Shown: positions 45,196 to 54,258, counted from the stretch's first letter. The stretch: DNA of 64,000 nucleotides from Tenuifilum thalassicum (GCF_013265555.1 NZ_CP041345.1:1162581-1226580), one strand, 5' to 3'. The notes: generated by a model from the sequence alone, not told the origin. Program-made: numbers and translations.

Positions 45196-46886
45196 TAATC
45201 TTTATCCTTATAAAGGAATCGTTTTATTTTCTGAGTCGGTGTTTTTACAAAGGGTTCAGGTTGTTCTACAATCTTGCTGAGGCGAGAGAACTTAGATACA
45301 TTCGAATTGACAAAATTCATTATGTCATTCAAAACCTTTTGCCCATAATCCTCTGCATTATGCTGAAAATCTTTTGCAGATTTTTTAATGTTTTCAATGT
45401 ATGAATCAAGAGCCTCCTTATTTAGGTGCACCTTGGCAATAAGTTTGCCTTTCATCTCGTAAACTAACGACTCAAGCACAAACTCATGCTTATTAATAAC
45501 ATCTTCGATTTCTTCGGGGTAAATGTTTTCGCCCGATGCGGTAAGAATCATATTTTTAGAACGTCCCCGTAGCTCTACATAGCCATCCTTGTCAACAAAA
45601 CCTAGGTCACCGGTGCGTAGCCAGCCATCAAGAAACATGGTTTCGGTGAGTTCGGGGTCTTTATAATATCCTTGCATTACATTAGCCCCCCTAACCAAAA
45701 TTTCACCTTCTCCGGTATTAGGGTTAGGATTATGAATTTTTAATTCTTGACCGGGTATGCAAAATCCGGCAGTGCGGAATCGAACAAGTTTAGGTGAACT
45801 TCCTGTTAGTAGTGGCGAAGTCTCTGTCATTCCATAACCAATAGAGTAGGGGAATCGACCCTCGTAAAGGAATCGTTCAGCCTCAAACGATAGTTTTGCT
45901 CCTCCTATACCAAAAAAGTGAATTTTACCACCAAAAGTTTTGTGTAGTTTCTTTGCAGCAATTCGATGGAGTAATTTTCTAGTAGGGGCAAAATTGTACA
46001 ACTTGCGTTTTAATGGGGTTGATGTTAGTTCAGGTTTTATCTTGTTCTTGTATATCTTCTCGATAATCAAAGGTACGCTAAGAATCATGGTGGGTTTTAC
46101 AGCCTGCATGGCAGGGATTAAAACCGAAGGTGTGGGCATCTTGTCTAGGTAGTAAACTGTAGCTCCAGTTGCCATTGGGATTAAGAATCCAATAGTACAT
46201 TCGTAGGTGTGCGATAAGGGAAGAATGGAGAGCAAACGGTCGTGCTCATTAACTTCCTGAATCATTAGCGTAGAAAGCACATTGGAAACAAGGTTTTTAT
46301 GCGAAAGCATAACACCTTTGGGTCTACCAGTTGTTCCTGAGGTATAAATTATAGCAGCCAGGTCATCCTCTTCAGGGCTTGGTAGTTCGCAATTGCAGTA
46401 GTCGACATTTACCTGGACCTTGGGAGTTTCATAAGGTATGTTTGCTACAGGAGTTATTGAATCTTCGTCGAAAGGTTGAAGATTATTTAGAAGTACGTAG
46501 GCTATAATGTTTGGGAGGTTCCTTCTATTAAGGTTTCCGTAAAGCTTTGCAGATACAAACACTACTTTAGCCTCGCTATGTTTTATAATGCTTTCCATTT
46601 CCTGTCCCGAAAAATCAGGAAGAATTGGAACAACAACAGCTCCCATTGATGTTATAGCCAGGTAGGCCATGCCCCAGTTTGGGCTATTTTCGCCAATAAG
46701 TGCCACCTTATCGCCTTTCCCTACTCCAAGAGTGTTAAGCATTCCCGATATGTTACGAACTATTACTGCCATGTCGGCATAGTTTACGGGCTCTTTACCT
46801 ACAAACGACAGTGCAGGCTTGTTGGAATATACCATTCGTGATCTGAATAGAATATCCTTGATTGTTAATTTCTTAAATGAAACCAT
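45195..46886 (-). CDS. Long-chain acyl-CoA synthetase (AMP-binding)
   Basis: The 563-residue adenylate-forming enzyme has the P-loop-like AIIYTSGTTGRPKGVMLSHKN, then YGMTETSPLLTGSS (motif A5), GWLRTGDLGFVDKDGYVELRGRSKNMILTASGENIYPEEIE (A7-A8) and PTQKIKRFLYKDKD at the end, which includes the catalytic Lys (A10). It activates a carboxylic acid, probably a fatty acid, to acyl-AMP and then acyl-CoA. The protein lacks a signal sequence and has the usual length. A TATATTTG-type box lies about 45 bp upstream on the minus strand (46931-46938), without a good -33 partner. It stands apart from the minus-strand operon beyond 47 kb. Confidence 0.9.
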   Translation of the reverse strand: MVSFKKLTIKDILFRSRMVYSNKPALSFVGKEPVNYADMAVIVRNISGMLNTLGVGKGDKVALIGENSPNWGMAYLAITSMGAVVVPILPDFSGQEMESIIKHSEAKVVFVSAKLYGNLNRRNLPNIIAYVLLNNLQPFDEDSITPVANIPYETPKVQVNVDYCNCELPSPEEDDLAAIIYTSGTTGRPKGVMLSHKNLVSNVLSTLMIQEVNEHDRLLSILPLSHTYECTIGFLIPMATGATVYYLDKMPTPSVLIPAMQAVKPTMILSVPLIIEKIYKNKIKPELTSTPLKRKLYNFAPTRKLLHRIAAKKLHKTFGGKIHFFGIGGAKLSFEAERFLYEGRFPYSIGYGMTETSPLLTGSSPKLVRFRTAGFCIPGQELKIHNPNPNTGEGEILVRGANVMQGYYKDPELTETMFLDGWLRTGDLGFVDKDGYVELRGRSKNMILTASGENIYPEEIEDVINKHEFVLESLVYEMKGKLIAKVHLNKEALDSYIENIKKSAKDFQHNAEDYGQKVLNDIMNFVNSNVSKFSRLSKIVEQPEPFVKTPTQKIKRFLYKDKD

Positions 46887-47047
46887 AAATGTGTGTTACT
46901 GAATACAAATTGCATTCGAATCCAATTTGCAAATATATGGTTATTAACGAGAAATGGTTATAATTTGTTCTTTTTTTTGTTGATGATATATAGCAAATAG
47001 CACTTTGAAAAGTAATCAGGCCAATGTATTAGCGTATCTTACAACTA

Positions 47048-48061
47048 CTAATAAAAGTTAATTTTTGAAAATTTTCGTCGATGTTGAATGAAAAAATCAA
47101 CTAGAATTAACCCTTTGTATCGGATTGCAGAGTATAGACGCTTTTCGGATTTACGTTTAGTGTTTAGGGTTGAGATTTTAGAAAAGTAATGGTGGTGTGC
47201 CTTTAGAACCGATTTAAAAAATGAAAACTTACCGGTAAACAGGTATACTAAAGCCGATAGCCAGTCAAGAACTAATCTAATAGGAATAACAACTAGGAGA
47301 GCTCTTAGCGATAAGTTTTTATGGAGCATCCATAAGTTGTTTCTGTAGTTAAGGTAGAGTTTGAAAGGGGTGTTGTTTGGTAGCGTACCGCCACCAACAT
47401 GATATACATACGATTGGGGAACGGAGAAAATTTTATATCCATGATTTTGCAAGCGCCAGCATAGGTCAATCTCCTCCATATGGGCAAAAAAGTCTTGGTC
47501 GAAACCACCCACGGCATGAAATAGTTCTGAGCGTATCATCATGCATGCTCCGCTAGCCCAGAATATTGGCATGGGAGTGTCGTACTGTCCATGGTCCTTT
47601 TCAACTTCCGATAGTATGCGCCCACGGCAAAACGGATATCCAAATAGGTCGATAAATCCACCTGCAGCCCCGGCATACTCAAAGTACTGCTTACGGTGGT
47701 AGTCGAGTAGTTTAGGTGCGCAAGCCGCAACTTCTGTGGTCGCATCCATGAACTCAATCATGGGTTCCAACCAACCTTTGGGTGTTTCAATATCGGAATT
47801 TAGGAGCACATAGTATTCAGATTCTATTTTCGAAAGTGCTCGGTTGTAGCCTCCTGTGAAACCATAATTTTTATCGAGATAAATTTTTTTAACAGATTTG
47901 AAGCCTTCAAGTGTATCTTTGGAGCCATCTGTTGAGCCATTATCGGCAACCACAATTTCGGTATTGGGAATATTAGTGTTCTCTATAAGAGTAGGAAGAA
48001 ATTTCTCCAGAAAGTGCTTCCCATTCCAGTTTAAAATAACAACGGATACTTTAGCTTTCAT
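47048..48061 (-). CDS. Family 2 glycosyltransferase
   Basis: The 337-residue GT-A enzyme begins VSVVILNWNGKHFLEKFLPTLIENT and has ADNGSTDGS (nucleotide-binding) and EYYVLLNSDIETP (metal-binding Asp of the DXD type). FFAHMEEIDLCWRLQNHGY carries the catalytic-base ED region. The C-terminus has a short membrane-associated stretch (ALLVVIPIRLVLDWLSALVYLF). It probably adds a sugar (rhamnose-like transferases share this layout) to a surface glycan; donor and acceptor are unknown. It overlaps the acyltransferase gene upstream by 11 bp, suggesting a shared role in envelope lipid or glycan assembly. Confidence 0.88.
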   Translation of the reverse strand: MKAKVSVVILNWNGKHFLEKFLPTLIENTNIPNTEIVVADNGSTDGSKDTLEGFKSVKKIYLDKNYGFTGGYNRALSKIESEYYVLLNSDIETPKGWLEPMIEFMDATTEVAACAPKLLDYHRKQYFEYAGAAGGFIDLFGYPFCRGRILSEVEKDHGQYDTPMPIFWASGACMMIRSELFHAVGGFDQDFFAHMEEIDLCWRLQNHGYKIFSVPQSYVYHVGGGTLPNNTPFKLYLNYRNNLWMLHKNLSLRALLVVIPIRLVLDWLSALVYLFTGKFSFFKSVLKAHHHYFSKISTLNTKRKSEKRLYSAIRYKGLILVDFFIQHRRKFSKINFY

Positions 48062-48959
48062 TCTGGGAGTGGTCTTTTATTCGTGAGTGCTTCCAACGCC
48101 TATGCGACCAGAGCCAGTATTCAGGTGCCTCGTTAATTAGTCTTTCAAGTGCATGTACATGCATTTCGGTAATTTCAAAGGGTTCTGTTTGGAGGGGGGT
48201 GTTTGTTAAAAGTTCCAGCTCTATTTCGTAAAAACCTCTCTTAACCTTGCGCATATTGCAGAAAAAGACGGGCTGATTAAGCTTTCTGGCAATTTTTTCG
48301 GTTCCTAAAAATACTGGTGTATCCTGATTTAGGAATGTGGTCCAGTAGCGGATTTCTCCTCTTGCTGGTGTTTGGTCGGCTATAAGACCTAAAAAGAAAA
48401 GCTTTCCGTCTCTTGCATACTCTATGGCAGTGCGTGCTGTTTCTTTCATGGGAACAGCTATGGCTCCGAAACGTTCTCGCGCTTTGTTTACAAATTTCTC
48501 ATAATATTTGTTTGTTAAAGGCTTATAAACGCCAAGTAGTTGATGTTTGAGGTATAAGCCTAATAAGCTGTAGAGCTCCCAATTCCCATAATGCCCTCCA
48601 GCTACAACTACGCTATTACCTTTCTCATAGTATTGGTCAAGAAGTGCTATGTTTTTAATTTTGAAAAGGCGTTTTGCCTGTTTCGGGCTAGCATACATAA
48701 TATAAAACTGCTCAACAAATAGGTCGCAAAAGTGCTTGTAAAATTTCCTTTCTATTTCTAGCAGCTCTTTTTCTGATTTTTCAGGGAATGAGTTTCGTAA
48801 ATTCTTTTTAACAACTTCAACCCGATATTTTAGAATTCTATATATGATGAAATACATCAAGTCGGATATGACATAGAGCCACCTTAAAGGCATGAACTTA
48901 AAAGGGAAGGTTAGAATTTTAAAGATGTAAAACGATATTGCATGCAGAAATTTATTCAT
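48051..48959 (-). CDS. LpxL/HtrB-like lipid A biosynthesis acyltransferase
   Basis: The 302-residue protein has an N-terminal membrane anchor (ISFYIFKILTFPFKFMPLRW) and the acyltransferase core. The HX4(D/E) motif is AGGHYGNWELYSLLG, followed by GKLFFLGLIADQTPARGEIRYWTTFLNQDTP and a PEYWLWSHRRWKHSR motif near the end, all hallmarks of late lipid A acyltransferases. It would transfer a secondary acyl chain to lipid A or a related lipid at the inner membrane. Start and stop overlap with neighbours, so it belongs to the minus-strand cluster of envelope genes. Bacteroidota lipid A is usually penta-acylated, in line with a single LpxL-type enzyme here. Confidence 0.9.
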   Translation of the reverse strand: MNKFLHAISFYIFKILTFPFKFMPLRWLYVISDLMYFIIYRILKYRVEVVKKNLRNSFPEKSEKELLEIERKFYKHFCDLFVEQFYIMYASPKQAKRLFKIKNIALLDQYYEKGNSVVVAGGHYGNWELYSLLGLYLKHQLLGVYKPLTNKYYEKFVNKARERFGAIAVPMKETARTAIEYARDGKLFFLGLIADQTPARGEIRYWTTFLNQDTPVFLGTEKIARKLNQPVFFCNMRKVKRGFYEIELELLTNTPLQTEPFEITEMHVHALERLINEAPEYWLWSHRRWKHSRIKDHSQNES

Positions 48960-48991
48960 TCAGCTGTAATGTTTTATTAGTTATTTTCTTC

Positions 48992-49786
48992 CTATTTTTT
49001 CATAATTCTGCTAATAGAATTGCGAAATTCATTGTGGATATTGTGGTTTGTTGCAACTATTTCTCCTCCAAAGATATGGTTTTCTTCGCCGGAGAAATCA
49101 CAAACCTTTCCACCTGCCCTTTCAACAATAAATGCGCCTGCTGCCACATCCCAAGGTTTTAATCCGTACTCATAAAAAGCATCGAAACGGCCACAGGCCA
49201 CGTATACCAAGTCGGTTGCAGCAGAGCCCAATCGGCGTAAACCATGCGAGTTCTTCATAAAATATTCCATGGTTTCAAAAAATGGCTCGATGCGTGAATA
49301 GTCGTAGTAAGGGAATCCAGTAGCGATTAGCGAATCGTTTACATTTTGTGTGTCCGATACTTTTATTGGGGTACCATTTAGAAAAGCACCGCTATTCTCG
49401 GTAGCCCAAAAACATTCTTTCAGGCTTGCTTCGTATACAACGCCAAGTATAACCCTCTTATCTTGCATGAGAGCAATGCTCACGGCAAAAGGGGAGAGGC
49501 CATGAATAAAGTTTGTAGTTCCATCAAGGGGGTCAACTACCCAGTTGAGGCCTCCTTTGTTTTCGGTACCCGAACCTTCTTCGGCAATAAAGCCTGCACC
49601 TGGTAGTATTTTTGCAAGGTTTTCAACAAGCATGGTCTCACAACTTTTATCAACATACGATACAAAGTCGTGCTCCCCCTTTACCTCTATCATTTCGGTT
49701 TTAAACTTCGACCTTTCTTTAATAGCCCAATCGCCTGCCTGCTGGGCTGCCTCAACCACTTGCTTGCAAATTATGTCAAGATTCAT
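48992..49786 (-). CDS. Inositol monophosphatase family protein
   Basis: The protein has 264 residues from the ATG at 49784-49786. It carries the metal-binding motifs of the family: GEHDFVSYVDKSCE, AEEGSG, WVVDPLDGTTNFIHGLSPF (metal-binding DPLDGT) and YGLKPWDVAAGAFIVERAGG. It dephosphorylates inositol-1-phosphate or related sugar phosphates; some members act on adenosine 3',5'-bisphosphate, which cannot be excluded. A longer ORF starts at 49858 but overlaps the HD gene and adds a basic, non-homologous stretch, so the internal start is preferred. It lies between the HD gene (10 bp away) and the acyltransferase gene (32 bp). Confidence 0.9.
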   Translation of the reverse strand: MNLDIICKQVVEAAQQAGDWAIKERSKFKTEMIEVKGEHDFVSYVDKSCETMLVENLAKILPGAGFIAEEGSGTENKGGLNWVVDPLDGTTNFIHGLSPFAVSIALMQDKRVILGVVYEASLKECFWATENSGAFLNGTPIKVSDTQNVNDSLIATGFPYYDYSRIEPFFETMEYFMKNSHGLRRLGSAATDLVYVACGRFDAFYEYGLKPWDVAAGAFIVERAGGKVCDFSGEENHIFGGEIVATNHNIHNEFRNSISRIMKK

Positions 49787-49796
49787 TTCTTTCTTT

Positions 49797-50351
49797 TTAA
49801 AATCCAATTTCGTCAGCGATGGGAACAAGAGCCTCAAGCGAGAGTTGTGCAAACTCATTTATTGGAATACCTATCTTTTCGCATTCCATTATGGTCTCCC
49901 TATTTACCGAAGCGGCAAACTGTTTCTCTTTCATGCGCTTAGTAACCGATTTGGGTTTTACACTCGCAATTTTTTTGTCGGGATAAACAAGTGCTGTAGC
50001 AAAAATTAAGCCTGCTATGGTTTCGCCTGCAGCCAGAGCATGCTGAAAGCGTGTGGTTCTTGGTAAACCAGTAGCCTCTTCGTTGTGCATCTTAATGGCA
50101 TCAACCGCTTCAGCAGGAAGGACACCTTCAAGCATCTCGGCAGCAACCAAAGCATGGCGTTTAGGATCGGCATTGGTTATCTCAACATCTAAGTCGTGTA
50201 GTAATCCTGCAATACCCCAAATATCTTCATCCTCACCAAAATGGCGTGCCAATGCACGCAGTATAGCCTCTGCAGCCAAACAGTGGGCTATCATTTTAGG
50301 ATTTGATATATGCTTTTTCAACAAATCGACGTAAAATTCTCTCTGTTCCAT
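49797..50351 (-). CDS. HD-domain phosphohydrolase
   Basis: The 184-residue protein has a single HD domain. NPKMIAHCLAAEAILRALARHFGEDEDIWGIAGLLHDLDVEI contains the first His (near 22) and the HD pair (near 53-54), and HALVAAEMLEG and HNEEATG follow with further potential metal ligands. HD proteins of this kind are metal-dependent phosphohydrolases for nucleotides or related compounds. The substrate is unknown. A TACTTTTG box on the minus strand about 20 bp before the ATG is a possible -7 element, but no TTG partner is seen. It is probably the first gene of the run HD, IMPase, LpxL-like, GT2. Confidence 0.78.
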   Translation of the reverse strand: MEQREFYVDLLKKHISNPKMIAHCLAAEAILRALARHFGEDEDIWGIAGLLHDLDVEITNADPKRHALVAAEMLEGVLPAEAVDAIKMHNEEATGLPRTTRFQHALAAGETIAGLIFATALVYPDKKIASVKPKSVTKRMKEKQFAASVNRETIMECEKIGIPINEFAQLSLEALVPIADEIGF

Positions 50352-50512
50352 GTTGTCTTAAAAATATTAAGCAAAAGTAAAAAAATGATTGAAGAATCAG
50401 TTTTATGTTGATGATTTTTGGTTTTAAAATATTTTCCTATTTCTTAAAAAAAGGCAAAATCATCTGTTATACATGTCCTGGGTTCTATGAACAATAAATT
50501 TTTACTTTTTAC

Positions 50513-51148
50513 CTAGGGAATTCTCATAAACTTATGGGCCTGTAACGAGACTCTCCATTTGGGGTTGTTCATGATGTAATCAACAATGGATGGAATAATG
50601 GAATTGTAAACGCTCCATTCGGGTTGCAGGTAGAGCTGGCAGGTAGACTTTACCTTTGAAGCATTCTCTTCGGCCCATTCAAAGTCGGCCTGCGACGAGA
50701 TGATTACCTTTAGCTCATCGGCCATCAGGTGAATGCCCTCAGCAGGTGGTTGCTGTTTCTTGGGTGATAGGCATATCCAGTCCCACTGTCCGGTAAGCGG
50801 ATAGGCACCCGATGTCTCTATAAAAGTTTGAATGCCGTGTTTTTTAAGTTCAGCGCATAGGTAGTCGAGCGGGTAGAGGGTAGGCTCACCACCGGTAACT
50901 ACAACAGCTTTGGCAGGGTACTGGCTTGCACGCTCAACTATCTCATCAACCTTAACGGGTGGAAATGTTTTTGGGTTCCACGATAGCTTTGAATCGCACC
51001 ATGAGCAGCCCACATCGCATCCACCTATACGAATAAAGTAGGCCGCCTTCCCGGTTTGAAACCCTTCGCCTTGCAGGGTGTAAAACTCCTCTACCAAGGG
51101 CAGCATTCTTCCGTCATCAAACTGCTTTACTGTATCGTAAAAATTCAT
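50513..51148 (-). CDS. queE: 7-carboxy-7-deazaguanine synthase (QueE)
   Basis: The 211-residue protein has a short N-terminus MLPLVEEFYTLQGEGFQTGKAAYFIRIGGCD, typical of QueE, then the radical SAM triad GCDVGCSWCDSK (CX3CX2C). VVVTGGEPTLYPL is the SAM-binding GGE motif. QueE rearranges carboxytetrahydropterin to 7-carboxy-7-deazaguanine in preQ1/queuosine (or deazapurine DNA) synthesis. No queC, queD or queF homologue lies within the window, so the pathway is scattered. It is 5 bp downstream of the 5'-nucleotidase gene on the same strand and may be co-transcribed with it. Confidence 0.93.
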   Translation of the reverse strand: MNFYDTVKQFDDGRMLPLVEEFYTLQGEGFQTGKAAYFIRIGGCDVGCSWCDSKLSWNPKTFPPVKVDEIVERASQYPAKAVVVTGGEPTLYPLDYLCAELKKHGIQTFIETSGAYPLTGQWDWICLSPKKQQPPAEGIHLMADELKVIISSQADFEWAEENASKVKSTCQLYLQPEWSVYNSIIPSIVDYIMNNPKWRVSLQAHKFMRIP

Positions 51149-51153
51149 TGCTG

Positions 51154-52893
51154 TTACCTGTTGAAAAGGATTTTTCTATCACGTTCAATTGCAACTTTTA
51201 CCCATTCTTCGGGAGCTATTTTCCAGTAGTAATGGCATTGAGGTTCAATTTCGACCTGCTTCTCAATGTACCTCATCATGTAAAGACGCAAGTCCTTATC
51301 GGTTGAGATAACTACTCGTTTTGCAAGTTCCTCATGTGGAATGCCTGCCCCCTCGGTCAGATGTCCGCCTCCTCCATTGCCACGATAAGAGTTAATTGCC
51401 ACCTTGTAGGTTTTGCTGAAATCGAAAGGCGTTCCGTCGGCCATGCCGGTAATGGTTACCCTGTCGCCTTCCGGTTTTGACACATCGATGGTGTAATAAA
51501 TGCCTGCTGCCGAGTCGAAATTATAGTAGTTTGCATATAGCCTTATTCTACCATTCTCTTTCTTAAATCGAATGAGGGTATCATTTGGCCCGGTCATCGT
51601 GTTAAACCAAAGCGAGGCAGCATGTTCCAAAAATCCGTCGATTTCCTTTCCCGTTAATTCCATGGTGTAAAGGAAGTTCTCGAAACGGTAAAGTTTAAAC
51701 ATATCGCTTATGGTGATATTCCCTGAGTCGATATTAGAAACAAAGGAGAGTGGCGCTGCAAGGGATATGTCGGCTCCCGAAATTTTGAGCTGCACATCGT
51801 GGATTAAATCCATGAACTCGGTTGGACCGAAGTAGGCATTGGCACTTGAGATAGGCTTTGTGAATTTGCCTATTGGCTTACTTACAAAATCATTTACCTT
51901 ACTATAAAAATCGGAAAAGCGATTCAAGAAATCCGTATCAGGCTCATAGCCTTTCATTGCTATTAACTTGCCTTCCACCTTCTTGGATTTCACCTTTTTA
52001 CATTTATCAATGCTGATAGTGATTGTAGCCTCGGAAAGCATTCTGGCCGATGAACCCGGGTCGAGGACAAGAACGGAGTCGCCATTAATGTTAGGGTATT
52101 TTTTGGCCAGCTCCTTATGGTCGTGCCCGATTAGAATCACATCGAAGCCAGGAACCTGCTTGGCAACAAGGAGTGCCGCATTTTCGTTGTTACGCTCCTC
52201 GGCATTGGCTCCCCCATACGTGGCATCGTAACCCGAATGGAACAGGCCGATAATAATCTGTGGTTTCTCCTTTTTTTGGATGTGCTTAACCCAATATTTA
52301 GCCGACTCAACCATATCGTTGAACTGCATATTAGGCCAAAGGATTTTTGGCAGCCATTTAGGGATTCCCGGTGTGATAAGTCCAAGCACCGCAATTCTAA
52401 TCCCGTTTCGTTCGAGTATGGTGTAGGGTTTAAAAACCGGATGGTCGGTAGTTGTGCTAACGGCATTGGCTCCCAACCATGGGAAATTCGATTCCTTAAC
52501 AACCTTTTGGTAAACCGCAGGTCCGGTCTCAATATCATGGTTACCAACCGTTGCCGCATCGTAGCCCATGTAGTTGAGCATTTGCGATACGATATTGGGG
52601 TTTGCGCTATCAATAAAGTTGGAGTAGTAAACGGTGGGTTGCCCTTGAAGAATATCCCCATTATCAAGGAGAATCACCTGTTGGTCCGATTTGCTCCGTT
52701 CCTGTTTCACATAGGTGAATACACGAGCCAAACTGCCATCCATGGGTTTGTTCCTGATAAAATCGAACGGGAAAAGCGCCCCATGCACATCGCTGGTCTC
52801 CAGAATCTTTATAGTTACCTCCTGCTGCGCAGCTAATGTAAGCGCTGTAAAAATCAGCAAAACGCTGAAAAATAATCGGTTAAAACGTTTCAT
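51154..52893 (-). CDS. 5'-nucleotidase / 2',3'-cyclic phosphodiesterase, exported
   Basis: From the ATG at 52891-52893 the protein is 579 residues with a signal peptide (MKRFNRLFFSVLLIFTALTLAAQQ). The metallophosphatase domain has LETSDVHGALFPFD, LLDNGDILQG, TVGNHDIETGPA and LIGHDHKELAKKYP, the di-metal site of the family. The C-terminal 5'-nucleotidase domain (about 335-560) ends with YRGNGGGGHLTEGAG. It would hydrolyse nucleotides in the periplasm for scavenging. A longer ORF starting at 52944 is rejected because its start sits on the -33 box of a strong promoter at 52914-52944. Confidence 0.93.
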   Translation of the reverse strand: MKRFNRLFFSVLLIFTALTLAAQQEVTIKILETSDVHGALFPFDFIRNKPMDGSLARVFTYVKQERSKSDQQVILLDNGDILQGQPTVYYSNFIDSANPNIVSQMLNYMGYDAATVGNHDIETGPAVYQKVVKESNFPWLGANAVSTTTDHPVFKPYTILERNGIRIAVLGLITPGIPKWLPKILWPNMQFNDMVESAKYWVKHIQKKEKPQIIIGLFHSGYDATYGGANAEERNNENAALLVAKQVPGFDVILIGHDHKELAKKYPNINGDSVLVLDPGSSARMLSEATITISIDKCKKVKSKKVEGKLIAMKGYEPDTDFLNRFSDFYSKVNDFVSKPIGKFTKPISSANAYFGPTEFMDLIHDVQLKISGADISLAAPLSFVSNIDSGNITISDMFKLYRFENFLYTMELTGKEIDGFLEHAASLWFNTMTGPNDTLIRFKKENGRIRLYANYYNFDSAAGIYYTIDVSKPEGDRVTITGMADGTPFDFSKTYKVAINSYRGNGGGGHLTEGAGIPHEELAKRVVISTDKDLRLYMMRYIEKQVEIEPQCHYYWKIAPEEWVKVAIERDRKILFNR

Positions 52894-52913
52894 GTGGTTA
52901 TAGTTTGAAACAG

Positions 52914-52944
52914 CAAAGATATACCTAATGGGGTAGGTTTGCAA
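52914..52944 (-). promoter_or_regulatory. Promoter of the 5'-nucleotidase gene
   Basis: On the minus strand TTG (52944-52942), 20 nt, TATCTTTG (52921-52914): an exact consensus match. The expected start site near 52907 leaves a 14-nt leader before the ATG at 52893, which fixes the gene start. Confidence 0.65.
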
Positions 52945-53252
52945 AGTGATGTGGGAATATTGTATGATGATGTTACTGGTTCAGATATGTTAGGATATTA
53001 CCAGAATAAAAAGTTCGGCCGAGCTACATTGCCTCAGCCATATAGTAATGGGGTAATCAACGTTATTAATGCGGATAACGGATGGCGGAATGTTTTTCGG
53101 ATAAACGAAGTACTTACGAAAAGGAGGCTTTGGGCAAACGAGTGCAACGAAGTGAGTATTTTTTCCGATGTTAAGTGAGGTGAGGGAAAAAACCGAAATT
53201 GCATCACCTCCGAGCAACAGAAAGGAGCGAAGGAGTTGCACGAAGCCCGCAG
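52945..53252. other. Intergenic region with small repeats, no gene recognised
   Basis: This 308 bp stretch holds no convincing gene. GAGTGCAACGAAG and the related GAGTTGCACGAAG occur about 100 bp apart in direct orientation, and GGTGA/TCACC complements lie in between (GGTGAGGGAAAAAACC then TCACC). An ORF of 79 codons from 52939 has no recognisable family, starts at the -33 box of the opposite promoter and lacks its own promoter. It may be a decayed insertion, but no terminal repeats or transposase remnant were found. Confidence 0.45.
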
Positions 53253-54013
53253 TTACTTCTCTATAATTCTAGGACAAAATTGTTTTAAGTAGCAATTATT
53301 ACAATCTGGATTATATGGTCTGCACCATTCTCTACCAATTTCCCACGCAGAAAAATCAAAAATTCCAGGATATTCTGGGTGTAATTCTCTTGCACAATAA
53401 ATTAACTCGTCATTACTTGCGTTTTTTGATATTAAGCCCAATCTTTTAAAAACTCTTTTAACCTGAACATCTGGCGAGATATCAATACAAATTCTATCTT
53501 GCATAGGGATTTTGAATTCTCTGACTAAAATATTTGCCGCCATGGTAGATATTTTTACTCCGACCCCTTTAAATTCAAGAAATCTAAGGACAACAGTGGC
53601 ACTTTTTGGATTGTCTTTCCAAATATTTGATGCGTTATCATTATATTTTGCATGAATAAGTTGGACTGCGGAATAAAAATTTCCCGCCATAATATCATTA
53701 AATCTATGCAAACTTTTTCTTTTAAAAATTTTTTCAGAGAATTTAAATCTAATTTGAGCAATCTTTTAAAATCAAAGCCACCTATTTCTTGAGAAATAAA
53801 ATAAGGAATTAGCCAAGCTCTTTCGGCTTTGATTTGTCTATCCATGATGCAAGCAAGAACAAATGCGTGTGGAAATTGGTTTATATTGTTAAGTAAATTA
53901 TCTGCCTCCTCGTTTCCCGTAAATTTTATTTTTTTATATGGTAGTCTAAACAACTCATTTCCTCTTCTAATCAATGTTTCAACAATTTTGGCTTTACTAC
54001 TCATAAGATTCAT
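53253..54013 (-). pseudogene. Frameshifted endonuclease III-like DNA glycosylase
   Basis: Two overlapping minus-strand ORFs join into one protein. The first (54013 to about 53720) gives an N-terminal helical domain (KAKIVETLIRRGNELFRLPY). The second (from about 53711) gives FKGVGVKISTMAANILVREF, which resembles the HhH region, and a C-terminal cluster WCRPYNPDCNNCYLKQFC, exactly the CX6CX2CX5C spacing of endonuclease III iron-sulfur sites. The frame is lost near 53708-53735 in a run of A and T (AAAAAATTTTTAAAAG). It could be a genuine inactivating mutation, a sequencing error or, less likely, a recoding site. If intact it would excise damaged or mismatched bases. The start could be the ATG at 54004. 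Confidence 0.65.
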
Positions 54014-54135
54014 AAAACATATTTTTATATATAGGATTTTAAAAGGCAGGTTTAGGACAATTTCACTTAACGTATGTGAATAGTTAATTGCACTTTATAT
54101 ATTATTATTGTCACTGAAAGTAAGTGCTTATTATT

Positions 54136-54258
54136 CTAACTGTTATCTTCTAATATTATATCCAAAGGACTTCTTATTCTTGCAAGCGATTTTTTGCTTA
54201 CATGCGTATAATTCTCTGTCGTTTTGCTTAACTCACGCCCTAATATGTTGTTTGCCAT
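54136..54258 (-). pseudogene. C-terminal fossil of a tyrosine recombinase/integrase
   Basis: The 40-residue ORF reads NNILGRELSKTTENYTHVSKK and then SLARIRSPLDIILEDNS. The pattern LG(H)xxxKTTxxYTHVSxxxLxxIxSPLD is the C-terminal active-site region of Bacteroidota tyrosine recombinases, with the nucleophilic Tyr at residue 17. The usual His of the LGH motif is Arg here. Everything upstream of this motif is missing. The rest of 54084-54378 is AT-rich without another coding signal. It marks a lost mobile element next to the repeat blocks. Confidence 0.55.

Noticed and set aside
49787-49858. Longer inositol monophosphatase start at 49858
   Set aside because: It would overlap the HD gene and adds a basic stretch absent from the family.
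52894-52944. Longer 5'-nucleotidase start at 52944
   Set aside because: The start lies on the -33 box of a consensus promoter, and the signal peptide begins at 52893.
52939-53178. Plus-strand ORF of 79 codons
   Set aside because: It starts inside the promoter of the opposite gene, has no promoter or recognised family, and its codons look unselected.
53555-53740. Programmed ribosomal frameshift in the endonuclease III-like gene
   Set aside because: No canonical slippery heptamer plus downstream stimulatory structure could be shown; sequencing error or mutation is simpler.
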